DNA from: Trachythela sp. YZ-2020
Lineage: Eukaryota > Cnidaria > Anthozoa > Malacalcyonacea > Clavulariidae
Length of the DNA: 64,000 nucleotides
Assembly (NCBI GenBank): GCA_016169945.1
Contig: JADLSH010000170.1
Location: 620,001-684,000 of the forward strand
Direction of reading: 5' to 3'
This document shows positions 1-10,527 of the stretch, piece after piece. The notes under the pieces were generated by a model. The model had not been told where the DNA came from. It saw nothing but the letters and a program-made list of their open reading frames with translations, and did not search any database. Both the position numbers and the translations under genes were made by a program. The stretch's first letter is position 1; the number at the start of each line of letters is the position of its first letter.

Positions 1-261
1 ATTACCTTTAGTTATAGTTAACTAACTACTTATACATTGCGGTTTAATTACATTATATTTGAAACACTTGTATTCAAACCAAGTTTATTATTAACCATAG
101 TTTATTACTTTAAAGGTCAGAGCAATTTAATACGTAGAGGTAGAGCTGTCGATAATAAAGCTGCTGCGACAAAAGCTCTGACTACCTGTACTACAGATTT
201 AAACTCATACACTTTATTAAGATCTAGAGTACTGACTTATTCTCTTTTTCTTGCATTGAAG

Positions 262-318
262 GTCGGAGCAATTTTATATCAGATAAAGCTGCTGTGAATG
301 AAATTATCTTTCACGAAA
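262..318 (+). CDS. 57-nt phase-1 exon cassette (copy 1)
   Basis: A pyrimidine-rich acceptor ending in AAG precedes the exon and a GTAAGT donor follows it. The exon is 57 nt, starts in phase 1 and ends in phase 1, so it can be repeated or skipped without changing frame. The same cassette recurs at 2472-2528 and 2826-2882. Here the codons match SNFISDKAAVNEIIFHE-type sequence. Its function is not recognised. It is probably an N-terminal extension of the RPA-like protein encoded downstream, but this is inferred from order, phase and splice signals only. Confidence 0.5.
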
Positions 319-468
319 GTAAGTACATGTACATCCAAAAAACCAGTAATTTTATTATTTTTAGTTACAGTTAACTAACTACTTATATATTGCGGTTTAA
401 TTACATTATATGTGAAACACTTGTATTCAAACCTAGTTAATTATTAACCATAGTTTATTACTTTAAAG

Positions 469-528
469 GTCAGAGCAATTTAACACGTACAGGTAGAGCT
501 GTCGAGAATAAAGCTGCCTTAAACGAAA
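469..528 (+). CDS. 60-nt phase-1 exon cassette (copy 1)
   Basis: The acceptor TTTAAAG precedes it and a GTAAGT donor follows. The length is 60 nt and the phase is 1 at both ends. It begins like the 57-nt cassette (GTCAGAGCAATTT), so the two cassettes appear related. A longer relative without the same donor begins at 116. The matching copy is 3033-3092. Confidence 0.45.
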
Positions 529-890
529 GTAAGTAAATGTGTATAACTCTTAACTTAAATGCATGCTCTTCATATTGTAAATTCAAAAAGTCAAAACTAA
601 CGTATCAGGTGTACAAAATGTATCGGACCATGCGGCCATTGGTCCCAGAAAATTCTCTATGTTCCCAGAAAAATATTTTAAGTCGCAGCAGGACTTTGTT
701 ATTTACAAATTGATACTACCATTGTACGGTCGAAGAAAAATATTTTTCCACCTGCAACGTATTTACAACCAGCTGGATTGATATATCAGCATATCCTGGA
801 CGTATAAAAATGTGCTGCATACTGTCTGATGTGCAAATTCAGAGCTAAGACACAAAGGTTTGTTAACTTTGACTTTTGTTTTATTCGTAG

Positions 891-1243
891 ACATGCCTGT
901 TATTGGCTACATCCATCAACTGTCGCCTGTAAAGCAAAGTCAAAACAATAACGCATATTTTGACATGAAAATGCAGACAGAAGATCGCACAGTGAGAACT
1001 GTTTGTTTCTCCCCAGAGAAACATGAGACGTTTAAGAGAAGCTTCGAAGCCTCGTCGCCAGTAAAACTAAGTCAATTTCAACTTAAATCTAACCATCGAA
1101 CAAATGAAGAAGAAATCATCGTAAACAAGCGAACGAAGCTTGATAATCCATCTGAGTTTGAAATAACTTTTGACATTGCGGCAAAAGAATTTGATTATAC
1201 CACAACGACGACCGCTGTGAAGGAAGTAAATGAAGTTAGGCCC
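891..1243 (+). pseudogene. RPA-like protein, 5' exon, truncated copy
   Basis: The exon starts after a TTATTCGTAG acceptor; the codons for MPVIGYIHQLSPVK follow at 893. The reading frame runs without a break to VKEVNEVRP near 1243. There it joins unrelated LINE sequence and stops after PYF. The N-terminal region matches both the copy at 3459 and the Helitron RPA-like gene at 13486-14535. The OB-fold and zinc-ribbon parts are missing. Unlike copy 2, this copy keeps the G at the site where copy 2 carries a frame-breaking deletion. Confidence 0.75.
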
Positions 1244-1321
1244 TATTTCTGATGATAAGAAGCAGCAATTTAAACAGAGGATCTCATCAGATTCCACTAA
1301 AACTATGGGACATTACTGGTT

Positions 1322-1579
1322 AACAAGCCAACCATTCTCCTGGGAGATTTTAATATTGACTTATTGAAACCCTCTAGTGAGCGAAAAGCTTTAATGCGAA
1401 ACATGATTGAGTGTAGGGGATACTCCCAATTGATCTCACAATTTACCACAGACAATAGAACTTCCATAGATCATATTTATACTAATATCCCACATGTTGT
1501 TCATTCATCTGGCACATTGGAGTCATACTTTAGTGACCATAAACCAATTTTTGTTTGTCTTCAATTGATGCACTAGAGT
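1322..1579 (+). pseudogene. LINE endonuclease fragment (exonuclease-endonuclease-phosphatase fold)
   Basis: The translation contains ILLGDFNIDLL near its start and YFSDHKPIFV near its end. These match the GDFN and SDH motifs of the apurinic-like endonuclease of non-LTR retrotransposons. Only the C-terminal part of the domain remains and no reverse transcriptase follows. It starts about 80 nt after the point where the RPA copy breaks, so it probably marks the insertion or recombination that truncated copy 1. The LINE family cannot be assigned from this fragment. Confidence 0.75.
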
Positions 1580-1960
1580 TTATCAACAGCAATACTGTAA
1601 GATGTTCACACAGCTTCAAATTTCGAGACCATTGGCATCCTGGTCCATTTTTAACATGTTTCACAACTGATATGTTTTTTTTTTATGGATTTAGACAATG
1701 GAAAACCCATGGCCATCCAGTATTCCCTCAAATAAGAACGCTGCTGGTAAGTGCAACACTGTTAACAGTCGTATAGCCACATATTAAACTAATAACAGAT
1801 GGAGTATAATCAATGATACTAACTTTTCTAATAAGTTTTAAAGTTCTAAAAGTCAAAGTGCAATTTTTGTCGGTCCTGTTCCTGTATATTAACAAAAACA
1901 ACTACATAAAAAATGTATACCACATTAAAATCAACTTTATTAACCATGTTCACCATATAG
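1577..1960. other. Non-coding gap before the repeat-coding exon
   Basis: Short AT-rich frames only. The last part reads as an intron ending in the acceptor CCATATAG at 1953-1960. No conserved feature was seen. Confidence 0.5.
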
Positions 1961-2311
1961 TAACCTCGAAGCAAAGCAAAACTGATAAGAAGCGAAATAA
2001 ACCTCGAGGCAAACCTAAACCAGCTGCGGCCGTAGCACCTAAAGTTGCATCTACACCAGATACAGCCCTCACAACTGAAGTTGCGTCTACCAAAGGAGCC
2101 CCCGTTACACCTGAAGTTGCATCTACACTAGATCTGGCCCTCACAACTGAAGTTGCCTTTGCCCAAGAAGGAGCCATAACACCAGAAGTTACATCTAAGC
2201 CAGATGCAGCCCTCGCAACTGAAGTTGCGTTTACCCAAGAAGGAGCTGTTACAGCTGAAGTTGCATCTACGCCAGATGCAGCCCTCACAACTGAAGTTGC
2301 TATGGAAGAAG
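1961..2311 (+). CDS. Predicted exon encoding degenerate tandem repeats (EVASTPDAALTTEVA type)
   Basis: A 351-nt open stretch lies between an acceptor (CCATATAG) and a GTAAGT donor at 2312, phase 1 at both ends. It starts with a basic segment (KQSKTDKKRNKPRGKPK). From about 2036 it encodes imperfect repeats of roughly 12 residues rich in Ala, Thr, Val and Glu. The donor phase fits the following 57-nt cassette at 2472, giving a continuous frame across the junction. It is probably a low-complexity linker in the N-terminal part of the RPA-like gene. The opposite strand is also open here, a usual side effect of such repeats. Confidence 0.5.
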
Positions 2312-2471
2312 GTAAGTATTATAAACATAAATTATCATTTATGTACTGTGGCTACAAAACATGTAGTTTTTCTGTACCTATACGACAAAAGCTCTAACTA
2401 CCTGTACTACAGATTTAAACTCATACACTTTATTAAGAGTATTGACTTATTCTCTTTTTCTTGCATTGAAG

Positions 2472-2528
2472 GTCCGAGCAATTTTGTATCAGATGAAGCT
2501 GCTGTGAATGAAATTATCTTTCACGAAA
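2472..2528 (+). CDS. 57-nt phase-1 exon cassette
   Basis: Same cassette as 262-318, with an acceptor TTGCATTGAAG and donor GTAAGT. It encodes SNFVSDEAAVNEIIFHE in the frame continuing from 1961-2311. This is the first of a series of cassettes (2472, 2680, 2826, 3033) leading to the RPA-like exon at 3459. Confidence 0.5.
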
Positions 2529-2564
2529 GTAAGTACATGTACATCTAAAAAAAGCAGTAATTTT

Positions 2565-3810
2565 ATTACCTTTAGTTATAGTTAACTAACTACTTATACA
2601 TTGCGGTTTAATTACATTATATTTGAAACACTTGTATTCAAACCAAGTTTATTATTAACCATAGTTTATTACTTTAAAGGTCAGAGCAATTTAATACGTA
2701 GAGGTAGAGCTGTCGATAATAAAGCTGCTGCGACAAAAGCTCTGACTACCTGTACTACAGATTTAAACTCATACACTTTATTAAGATCTAGAGTACTGAC
2801 TTATTCTCTTTTTCTTGCATTGAAGGTCGGAGCAATTTTATATCAGATAAAGCTGCTGTGAATGAAATTATCTTTCACGAAAGTAAGTACATGTACATCC
2901 AAAAAAACCAGTAATTTTATTATTTTTAGTTACAGTTAACTAACTACTTATATATTGCGGTTTAATTACATTATATGTGAAACACTTGTATTCAAACCTA
3001 GTTAATTATTAACCATAGTTTATTACTTTAAAGGTCAGAGCAATTTAACACGTACAGGTAGAGCTGTCGAGAATAAAGCTGCCTTAAACGAAAGTAAGTA
3101 AATGTGTATAACTCTTAACTTAAATGCATGCTCTTCATATTGTAAATTCAAAAAGTCAAAACTAACGTATCAGGTGTACAAAATGTATCGGACCATGCGG
3201 CCATTGGTCCCAGAAAATTCTCTATGTTCCCAGAAAAAATATTTTAAGTCGCAGCAGGACTTTGTTATTTACAAATTGATACTACCATTGTACGGTCGAA
3301 GAAAAATATTTTTCCACCCCTGCAACGTATTTACAACCAGCTGGATTGATATATCAGCATATCCTGGACGTATAAAAATGTGCTGCATACTGTCTGATGT
3401 GCAAATTCAGAGCTAAGACACAAAGGTTTGTTAACTTTGACTTTTGTTTTATTCGTAGACATGCCTGTTATTGGCTACATCCATCAACTGTCGCCTGTAA
3501 AGCAAAGTCAAAACAATAACGCATATTTTGACATGAAAATGCAGACAGAAGATCGCACAGTGAGAACTGTTTGTTTCTCCCCAGAGAAACATGAGACGTT
3601 TAAGAGAAGCTTCAAGCCTCGTCGCCAGTAAAACTAAGTCAATTTCAACTTAAATCTAACCATCGAACAAATGAAGAAGAAATCATCGTAAACAAGCGAA
3701 CGAAGCTTGATAATCCATCTGAGTTTGAAATAACTTTTGACATTGCGGCAAAAGAATTTGATTATACCACAACGACGACCGCTGTGAAGGAAGTAAATGA
3801 AGTTAGGCCC
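2565..3810 (+). repeat. Tandem duplication, copy 2
   Basis: Nearly identical to 1-1243. Differences include small indels in A and C runs and a missing G at about 3612. Beyond 3810 this copy continues into the rest of the RPA-like gene, which copy 1 has lost. Confidence 0.9.
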
Positions 3811-4536
3811 GGAAGAGCGATCACTGTTCTTGGTCGACTGACCTTCCAGGGTGGAACGGAATACGTAAACGTCAGAGGCAAAAATTTGAAGAAACAAGAA
3901 ACCATGCTAACTGACGAAACTGGCTCAATACGTTTAGTTCTCTGGGAAAATGATATCCAGAAAGTTCAGTCAGGGGAGACATACATGTTGACAAGATCAG
4001 TTGTGCGCGAATTCGACAACCAACCTTACATTACCATAAACAAGGAAACCCAGATTTCTAAAGTTAGCCAAACTATTGCAAATCCTGATGATGATCTCGC
4101 CAATACCTATAAAGAATTCACCATTTCTTCCCCTCCAGAAGGGATTTTGGCAACACACAGAACCCTATCCTGCAAGAAATGCGCCAACTCAATGGTTCAC
4201 CATACTGCCGGGAAGACAATAAAATGCACTGCATGTGGCCTTATCCAGTTATTGCGTTTCTGCCAAAAAAAGGTGCATGCCAACGTCTTCTTTATCAATG
4301 AAAATGGGCAAAAGATATCTTTATTGATGAAACAACATATAATACAAGCATTGCTCGACATTCATCAAAGTGAAAGCCATGGCAACGTCGTTCCTTTGGA
4401 TGAAATGACAGATGAAGAACTGCAAGAAATTCTTCTAACCGTTCAAGCAAACATCACCTATAACAACAAAAATATTGCAACTAACGTGAAAAGAACATTG
4501 GACACTGAGGCAGCATTACCGCCTGGATTTACTTAA
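3459..4536 (+). pseudogene. RPA-like single-stranded DNA-binding protein, Helitron type, with one frameshift
   Basis: The exon starts after TTATTCGTAG and its first ATG is at 3461. After an N-terminal region related to the Helitron copy at 13.5-14.5 kb comes an OB-fold segment (about 3810-4070) with motifs such as ITVLGRLTFQGG and RLVLWEND. A four-cysteine zinc ribbon (CKKC ... CTAC, about 4170-4235) follows, as in the large RPA subunit. The C-terminal tail ends at a stop at 4536. A 1-nt deletion near 3612, compared with copy 1, breaks the frame after SFKPRRQ; the downstream frame is otherwise open. RPA-like genes are typical cargo of Helitrons and probably bind single-stranded DNA during transposition. 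No Rep/helicase lies next to this copy. Confidence 0.8.
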
Positions 4537-5330
4537 ACACTGTACATTGCCATTGGACAGCTACCTGTACCGTTGTACCAATAAGGGTGGTATTTTATAG
4601 TTCTGTTTAAATTGTTTTGTTCAACACTGTACATCGTACAGCTACGGTCATTGATGCAGCATGTACTGTATTGGTTACAGCTTTATACTTATAGCTATCA
4701 TGTTTAAATTGTCCTGTTCAACACTGTAGATCGGACAGCTACGGTCATTTGATATATTACATTGGGTACAGCTTTATACTTATTATAGTTATCATGTTTA
4801 AATTGTTCTGTTTAACACTGTACATATCGGAAAGCCACGGTCATTGGATGTACTGATACTGACTGTATTAGGCCACATAAAATAAATTCCTTGATTCTCA
4901 TCACCGCCCGACTGTATTTTAAGAGCCGCGTGAAATTTTTCTATATTTTGTTATACAATATAAATGTACCGCCCGACAAAATATTTCAAGACAGTTAAGT
5001 TTTCTATATTTTATATTGGATTTTTAGTGCCATTTTAAACCGCTAATTTCAAACAAATAGAACCTTCAAAGAAATTTCATTGCATTTTAACGAAACTTCG
5101 CAGTCATTGTTCGTGGAGAAATATGTTTATTTCAGTTTGTGACACTTTTATATATTGATATATAAATTATATAAATATAAAATATAAACCTCCCCCCTCT
5201 TCGACATTTTCAAAGTGTAGTGATGAGAATCAAGGAATTTATTTTATGTGGCCTTAGGTACAACTTTATACTTATAGTTATTCTGTTGAACACTATACAC
5301 ACCTGACAGCTACGGTTATTGTACTTTTAT
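4537..5330 (+). repeat. About 110-bp tandem repeat array, interrupted by a MITE
   Basis: Units begin with CAACACTGTA followed by an ACAGCTACGGTCATT block, a CTTTATACTTATAG block and CATGTTTAAATTGT. Four to five imperfect units can be followed from 4537 to 4867. One more piece lies after the MITE at 5257-5330. The array begins directly after the stop of the RPA-like gene, so it would be its 3' UTR or terminal region. Confidence 0.7.
4871..5253. mobile_element. MITE, PIF/Harbinger-like, with TTA target-site duplication
   Basis: The inverted terminal repeats start GGCCACATAAAATAAATTCC at 4871, with the complement ending at 5253, and extend over about 35 bp. Direct TTA copies flank it at 4868-4870 and 5254-5256. 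A 3-bp TTA/TAA duplication is characteristic of PIF/Harbinger elements. It carries no reading frame. Two GCCCGAC motifs lie inside. Confidence 0.8.
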
Positions 5331-5565
5331 ATAGATTTGCTTTGATAGTGTGTAGTTTTATAGTAATCTTTTCAGATTGTTTTTTCAAGACTATTGATAT
5401 TGGTTATTGTTAAAATCGAGGATGTCGTTAAAATTATTAAACTGTTTAAACCTGTGAGATCTTCGGGAACATTTTATATTATGTCGTGTTTTTACCAAAT
5501 AATGCCCTTGCACGGTTCCCGTTTGTAAAAAACTGCTGTAAATCATATCCCCCTTTAATTTGATC
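5331..5565. other. Spacer between the MITE/repeat array and the hAT remnant
   Basis: No reading frame, repeat or structure was seen here. Confidence 0.5.
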
Positions 5566-7257
5566 TCATCCGTGAGTCGGCCTCGAAGGCCTTTGATTCT
5601 TTTTATGTTTCGAACCAGAAGACTCGGTCTCAGATGCAGCAGCAGTACCCTAAAATGAGAATATAGATTATAGAATAACAGCTAAGTCGTAACACCTTTA
5701 ATCCTGAACAACGGACAATTAAGGAAAATCAAGATTGTATAGTATGTAGTATATAGTATATACTGTATTTACCTGATCTCTAATTTCTCCATTGTCATCA
5801 TCTGAGGATTCACGCATTTCTGATTGATCCCCAGTTATTCGCTCATAAATGTAACTAATTTTCTGGTGAACCATGTTTCTCTTTGTCTCGTCCCCAATTT
5901 ATCTAACTCGTGGATCCATGATCGCTGCGACGTCATGGTAAATTCCTAGACGACTTGTTAATTTGGTTTGTATTGCTCTTCTTCCAATTGCTTTCATTTT
6001 CTTGATAGCAGCCAGATCTTGTTCGTTTTCGCAGAACGCCAACTTGAGCTTCGCTTCCCAAAATAAAATTCTGTGCAGCGTAGGCTTTTTATCCTGTTCT
6101 AGTTCAAGGCAGCAGCTGTGAAGAGGTTTAAGAACGTGTGATGTTTGGATCAGGAGTATTTTGTTGATATCCTCCAAGTAGTTCAACTCGTTTCGTGCAT
6201 CCAATGCATTTTCAAGCTCCTCCCAACTTTCAATAACACTTCCAATCATTTCTCTATACATATAGAAACGTGTGGAAACTGTTTGCTTAAGAGTTTTAGT
6301 CAAGCGCGATTGAAGGTCAGTTCGCTTAACATGTCCAACAAGCCTTTTCGCAGCTTCAATGTTGGCCTTAACTTCTATGGCATCTTCTGACGTAACACAC
6401 GCTTTCGCTATTAACGAACTGATGTGAGCAATGCAACCGATTTGATAATCTTTAGGAAGATACCGAAAAGCAGCTGGCATAGTGTTTGTGTTGTCGGTTA
6501 CAACAAGCCGAAACGGGGCATCCGGGACATACTCCAGATAAAACATGCCAATATTTGCTGCGGTGTGATCGTCAAGGGTGTACTCAACTGTTGACCAAAT
6601 GAAGTTACGCAGGGTCCAGTCAGGAGAAATGTGGTGTACTGTGACTGACATATAGTTTTTCCCGGTATATTTCTCCTTCCAAAGATCAGTTGTAGTGGCG
6701 AATGGATCACCATTTATCACCTCTAAAACTTTCTTTCGAATCTCTTTGTGGCGCTTGGGCAAATAATTGCGAGTGAGGATGGTTCTGTGCACAATATGCT
6801 GGCTCAGATCAAGATTTTCACCATACTTTGCAGCAAGCTTTGCTGCTGTTTTAAGCAATTGTTTAATGCAGTCTTTTCCATAACTTGACAGTGGACTAAA
6901 GTCCATGGATGCTGTGTCAATTGCATCGATTTGTAGTGCTTCTTCTTCGGCTTTTGTTAGCTTTATCTGTCTTAAGCGTTGTCTGTCCTTTGGGTAGCTT
7001 AGAATTGCCGCAAATGTGCTTGTTTAGTTGAGCATTTCCTTTGGTGGAAGAGTACTTGTAAACCGTTTTGCATTTATAACAGGCAGCAAGATCTTCATAA
7101 ACAATTTCGTCAACTTTTGGAAACCCGAATTTCTTCCAACATTGAGATCTCTTCTTTTCACCAGCTGATGTAATGGAGGCGCGATCAGAATTTCCTCACA
7201 GGAGTTTCTCCACATTTTCTTGTGACAATTTACTGGTTTCACCCTCGGCCATAACAT
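5566..7257 (-). pseudogene. hAT-superfamily transposase with BED zinc finger, decayed
   Basis: The gene reads right to left from an ATG at 7250 (MAEGETSK). A BED-type finger (CWKKFGF, then AACYKCK and LNKHICG) lies at about 7010-7140. A 335-residue frame follows at 5899-6906 with hAT core motifs (DPFATTTDLW, DNTNTMPAAF, GCIAHISSLI). Three lesions are visible: an in-frame TGA at 7196-7198, a frameshift near 6975-6990, and a TAA directly after DPRVR at about 5899. Beyond that stop the frame continues through NMVHQKISYIYERITG to a predicted intron (5650-5772) and a short last exon ending at 5566. No hATC dimerisation domain was recognised. The element is not expected to be autonomous. Confidence 0.8.
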
Positions 7258-8036
7258 GTGAAATTGTGAACACTATGCACTATGCAGTATGCACTACTGG
7301 CACTGCACACTTGCACAGCATGCAGAACTGACTGTCTTAGTGACTTGAAATGATTGTATAATACACTAGTATCGCAGAACTAGCGCGGATACCTGTTTTA
7401 TGTTTATGTCAAATTGTCAAACTGCTTGTTGCCAACTTGCCATCCTATGTAATACGAAAATGTTTATCAATAGGGTACGTAATGTATACTGTAGAGTATA
7501 GACTATAGCGTCATAGCGTGTCTACTGTCTAGACTCGAGACTGAAAGTCTAGACATACTGTACTAGTGTAGTGTGTTTACTTTTACTGCATGCATTCGGC
7601 ATCTTTGATTTTGCTGAATTGTCAATTTGCATTTCTTCGTAAATAATGTTAAATAATAAATATACTAAATAAATAGACGACAGTGGATCATCGATGTTAT
7701 AAATATAAACTATAAACTATAAAGCATCGTCATTATTTTTACGACTATACGAGTAATAATATTCAAATTTTATAGACGTAATAAAATATAGTCACAAAAA
7801 TAACATTAATAAATAACACCGAATTTCGACTAACCTTTTACTGAACACTGCAGCACTTAGCTTCTACAGTCTACACCTTCTGATGTTTTGTTTTGGTCGT
7901 AAATAATTAATTCATTTTATTTCGTAATTTGTATTATCGAAATCCGATCCGATCCGACTACGAAACAACTTTATCAATCCGATCCGAAATGAATATTTTT
8001 GTTCCGAAATCCGATCTACAATCCAACTGTAGTTTA
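7258..8036. other. Non-coding interval between hAT and virus-like module
   Basis: No reading frame is supported. A cluster of ATCCGATCC words lies at 7937-8025 and several short AT-rich hairpins are present. The boundary of the virus-like element may lie here, but no terminal repeat was recognised. Confidence 0.4.
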
Positions 8037-8765
8037 TTATTCATTTTTTATTTTTTCTAATAACGTTATAGCACGTTCGAATACAGAATTCAAATGAAAA
8101 TTTTCTATAAACATTACTTTCATATCTGTTTTTTTATATCTATTTTTTACTAATTTCCTAAGTAAATATGTTTCTGTAGCACTAATAGGTAACGGTATAC
8201 TTTTTGATAAAATATTTCTAGATATATATACTAACTTTTCTTCTATTTTTTTACTATATTTATCATGTAATATTTGGGTTTCACTAAAAAAAAAGTAGTT
8301 TTTCTAAACTTCTCTTTATTATTTTTTTATTAATAATAGATAATAGTTGTAGTATTGCTTCATCATAATCGTATTCTTTTTTTTCGCCCTCACCATCCTC
8401 ATCATCATCGTCATCATCTGAAGATAACAATTCTATCTCATACATTTCTTCAGCATCGTTTTGTTCTTTACTTTCATTATTTATTTCTTTTTCTACTTCT
8501 TTTTCTTCTTCTTCCTGTTTTTCTTCCTCTTCTTCTTCGGTTTCGCTTTTGCATTCTTCTTTATCGCTTTCTTGTTTTTTTTTCAAAATCCATTTGTAGC
8601 ATAAGTTGAAATCGCTGTTTTTTTAACTATAATTTCTCTTTTAAAAGGCTTATCGTCCATAGGTATTATGCATGGATAATGAATACATAGATTATTAGAA
8701 TGTATATATTCGTTTGTATGACGGATTTTTCTTTTCTTTTCACATTTTTTCCCTTCAGGCATTTT
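8037..8765 (-). pseudogene. Unrecognised acidic viral gene split by two homopolymer frameshifts
   Basis: From an ATG at 8765 (MPEGKKCEKKRKIRH) the frame runs until an A-run near 8620, where it shifts into the frame of 8284-8586. That middle part is strongly acidic, with runs of Glu and Asp. At a T-run around 8290 a second shift leads into an open tail ending at 8037 (ERAITLLEKIKNE). All three parts are AT-rich and read in the same direction. The start lies directly against the end of the capsid gene, as in compact viral genomes. The family is not recognised. The two slips could be decay, assembly error or a real slippage site. Confidence 0.45.
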
Positions 8766-10220
8766 TAATAATCATAAATTGTACGCGGTTCTTGAGCGTA
8801 CGATATTTGAATTTGATTTCTAAAATTGCCGACAAATAATGCTTTTAAACCGTTTAGTGGTATATTTTGTGCAAAATTAAGTTCAACTGATAAATTACCT
8901 GTAGTGTTTAAAGGTAATGCGTTCATATTTGAGTCATGGTTTGGTGTTAAATCATACATAATAATAGCATAACCATTTCCATAATCTTTAAATTTAAAAG
9001 GCATTTGTGAATATCTTCGGTTTAAGTTTTTTCTTTAATAGATTATAGCCTTGTTTAACATTTCTAATTTCTGGATTTACTATTGTACTATTTTGTTAAC
9101 CGTAACCATGTTTAAACCATTCCATTTAAAATCAAACGGTTCGTTGTCATACTTCCGTCAAAACAATCGACCTTTTGTAACATTATAAACAATCTTGTAG
9201 GATAAGATCTGTTAAAAAGATTGTTAACTTGATAATATGCTTGCCCTGCCGGGATTGTTTCAGAACGTAATCGCCATTCATGTGTATAAAATTTACATTC
9301 TGCGTTTTTTTCTACAAGCACATTATTAAACGCTTTACGTAACGGTTCTACAGGTTTGTATGTGGGTAAAAGAAGTTTAAATTCCTTTACAGCTAACTTA
9401 TGATTAGCGTTGGCTGCAACACCCATCATAATATGATTAAAATTTGCTCTTTGAAGTCGAATTCTAATATCAAAAGAACTAGGCATATACACATCTTTTC
9501 CATTCCTGTTAAACATAGGAACGTCTAGCAGATCTTCTAAATAAATACCTGTATCATTAGATAAAATACCGTGACGTATTCTCGCTGTTGTACCAAGCGT
9601 TTTTGTACCATCAACAGCGTTGTTGCCTGCAGGGTCTGCAGCACAATATGCTTGTCCTATAACACCGTACGCGACTTTACGGGCATTATTATTAACTGCT
9701 GCTGCATTATGATTAAAATGACCTGAATCGTCATAGTATGATAAATTAATTTCAGGACCCTCTTTGTAATTATCGTGTGTTTCTGTCGTAAGTAATTTTA
9801 AATATGATAATAAATGTTCATGATTGCTTGCAGGGTCTAATAACGTTTGATTAACAAACACCTCTTTTGTTTTCCACATAGTTCTTAAAGGACACTGTAT
9901 GCAAATGACAATATCTTGACCATTATCTGCTAAAGCTGCACCGTCAGCTTGTAGTACTTGAAATGTAGCCTATAGCATTGCGTCGTCTAACTTAATTATT
10001 CCTGTAGGTTGTGATGCATGATGAAAATCATAAGTATCGCTAAGTGGATCATTAGGTGTTGCATAAATTGTTTTGATAAAATATCCTTCAAATATACTTG
10101 CTGTATTGGCGAATCTTGAAACATAGCTAACAGCTCTATAAATATACCATCATGTTTTTGTTCAGTTATTTCCTCTTGATGTGCGCCTGCTAAAACGCTA
10201 CCGTTTTTACGTTTACTCAT
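8765..10220 (-). pseudogene. Major capsid protein, double-jelly-roll type (Polinton/adintovirus lineage), decayed
   Basis: The start at 10220 (MSKRKNG) leads through three broken pieces. The best is 9112-9879, with motifs GKDVYMPSSFDIRI and KEFKLLLPTYK, then NRSYPTRLFIMLQK. That last stretch is the kind of segment that precedes the second jelly roll in metazoan Polinton capsid proteins. The C-terminal piece 8765-9004 contains GYAIIMYDLTP and ends in IYDY, matching the usual C-terminus of this family. Breaks visible: a frameshift near 10120-10130, a TAG at about 9971, and a stop with frame loss at 9005-9111, where the segment also looks shorter than usual. The family identity is from motif pattern, not a search. 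It would form hexon-like trimers of an icosahedral particle. Confidence 0.75.
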
Positions 10221-10299
10221 GTTTACGATAACAATAAAAAAATAAAACTTTAATCGATGTATATATATTTTTTACATGTTCTTTTATCCTAAAACAATT

Positions 10300-10482
10300 T
10301 TATAAATTAACTCCCATTATTTGTCCTAATGTTCCAGTTAGTAAAGGTAAAGCCATTCCTGCAGCCAATCCGGCTGCAAAACCTCCTTTTTGCTGTTTTC
10401 CTCTTTGACGTCTTGAACCTTTAAAAGCTCCAGCACCATATTGATATATATGGCGATGACGATATCTTTTTCTATTTACCAT
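10300..10482 (-). CDS. pX/mu-like basic peptide with GG site and hydrophobic tail
   Basis: A 60-residue intact frame with ATG at 10482. The N-terminal half is rich in Arg, Lys and His (MVNRKRYRHRH). The sequence KGG then marks a possible maturation cleavage site, followed by a hydrophobic tail (FAAGLAAGMALPLLTG). This layout resembles the adenovirus core peptide pX/mu and its counterparts in adintoviruses, which bind packaged DNA. It lies 79 bp upstream of the capsid gene on the same strand. Assignment is by composition and layout only. Confidence 0.6.
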   Translation of the reverse strand: MVNRKRYRHRHIYQYGAGAFKGSRRQRGKQQKGGFAAGLAAGMALPLLTGTLGQIMGVNL

Positions 10483-10527
10483 TATTTAAAAATTTTATCT
10501 AATATTTTTTTATCTATTTGAGGAGTT

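Larger units (their letters stand above)
1..1243 (+). repeat. Tandem duplication, copy 1 (truncated by the window edge)
   Basis: This segment is nearly identical to 2565-3810. The offset starts at 2564 and reaches 2567-2568 through a few small indels. It holds small exon cassettes (262-318, 469-528, and an acceptor at 115/116) and the start of an RPA-like exon at 891. Similarity to copy 2 ends at 1243, where a LINE endonuclease fragment begins. Within the copy, the stretch around 10-130 recurs around 370-480, so duplication has happened at more than one scale. Confidence 0.9.

Noticed and set aside
1950..2328. Minus-strand frames opposite the repeat exon
   Set aside because: Open only because the coding repeat has a length divisible by three; no splice or motif support.
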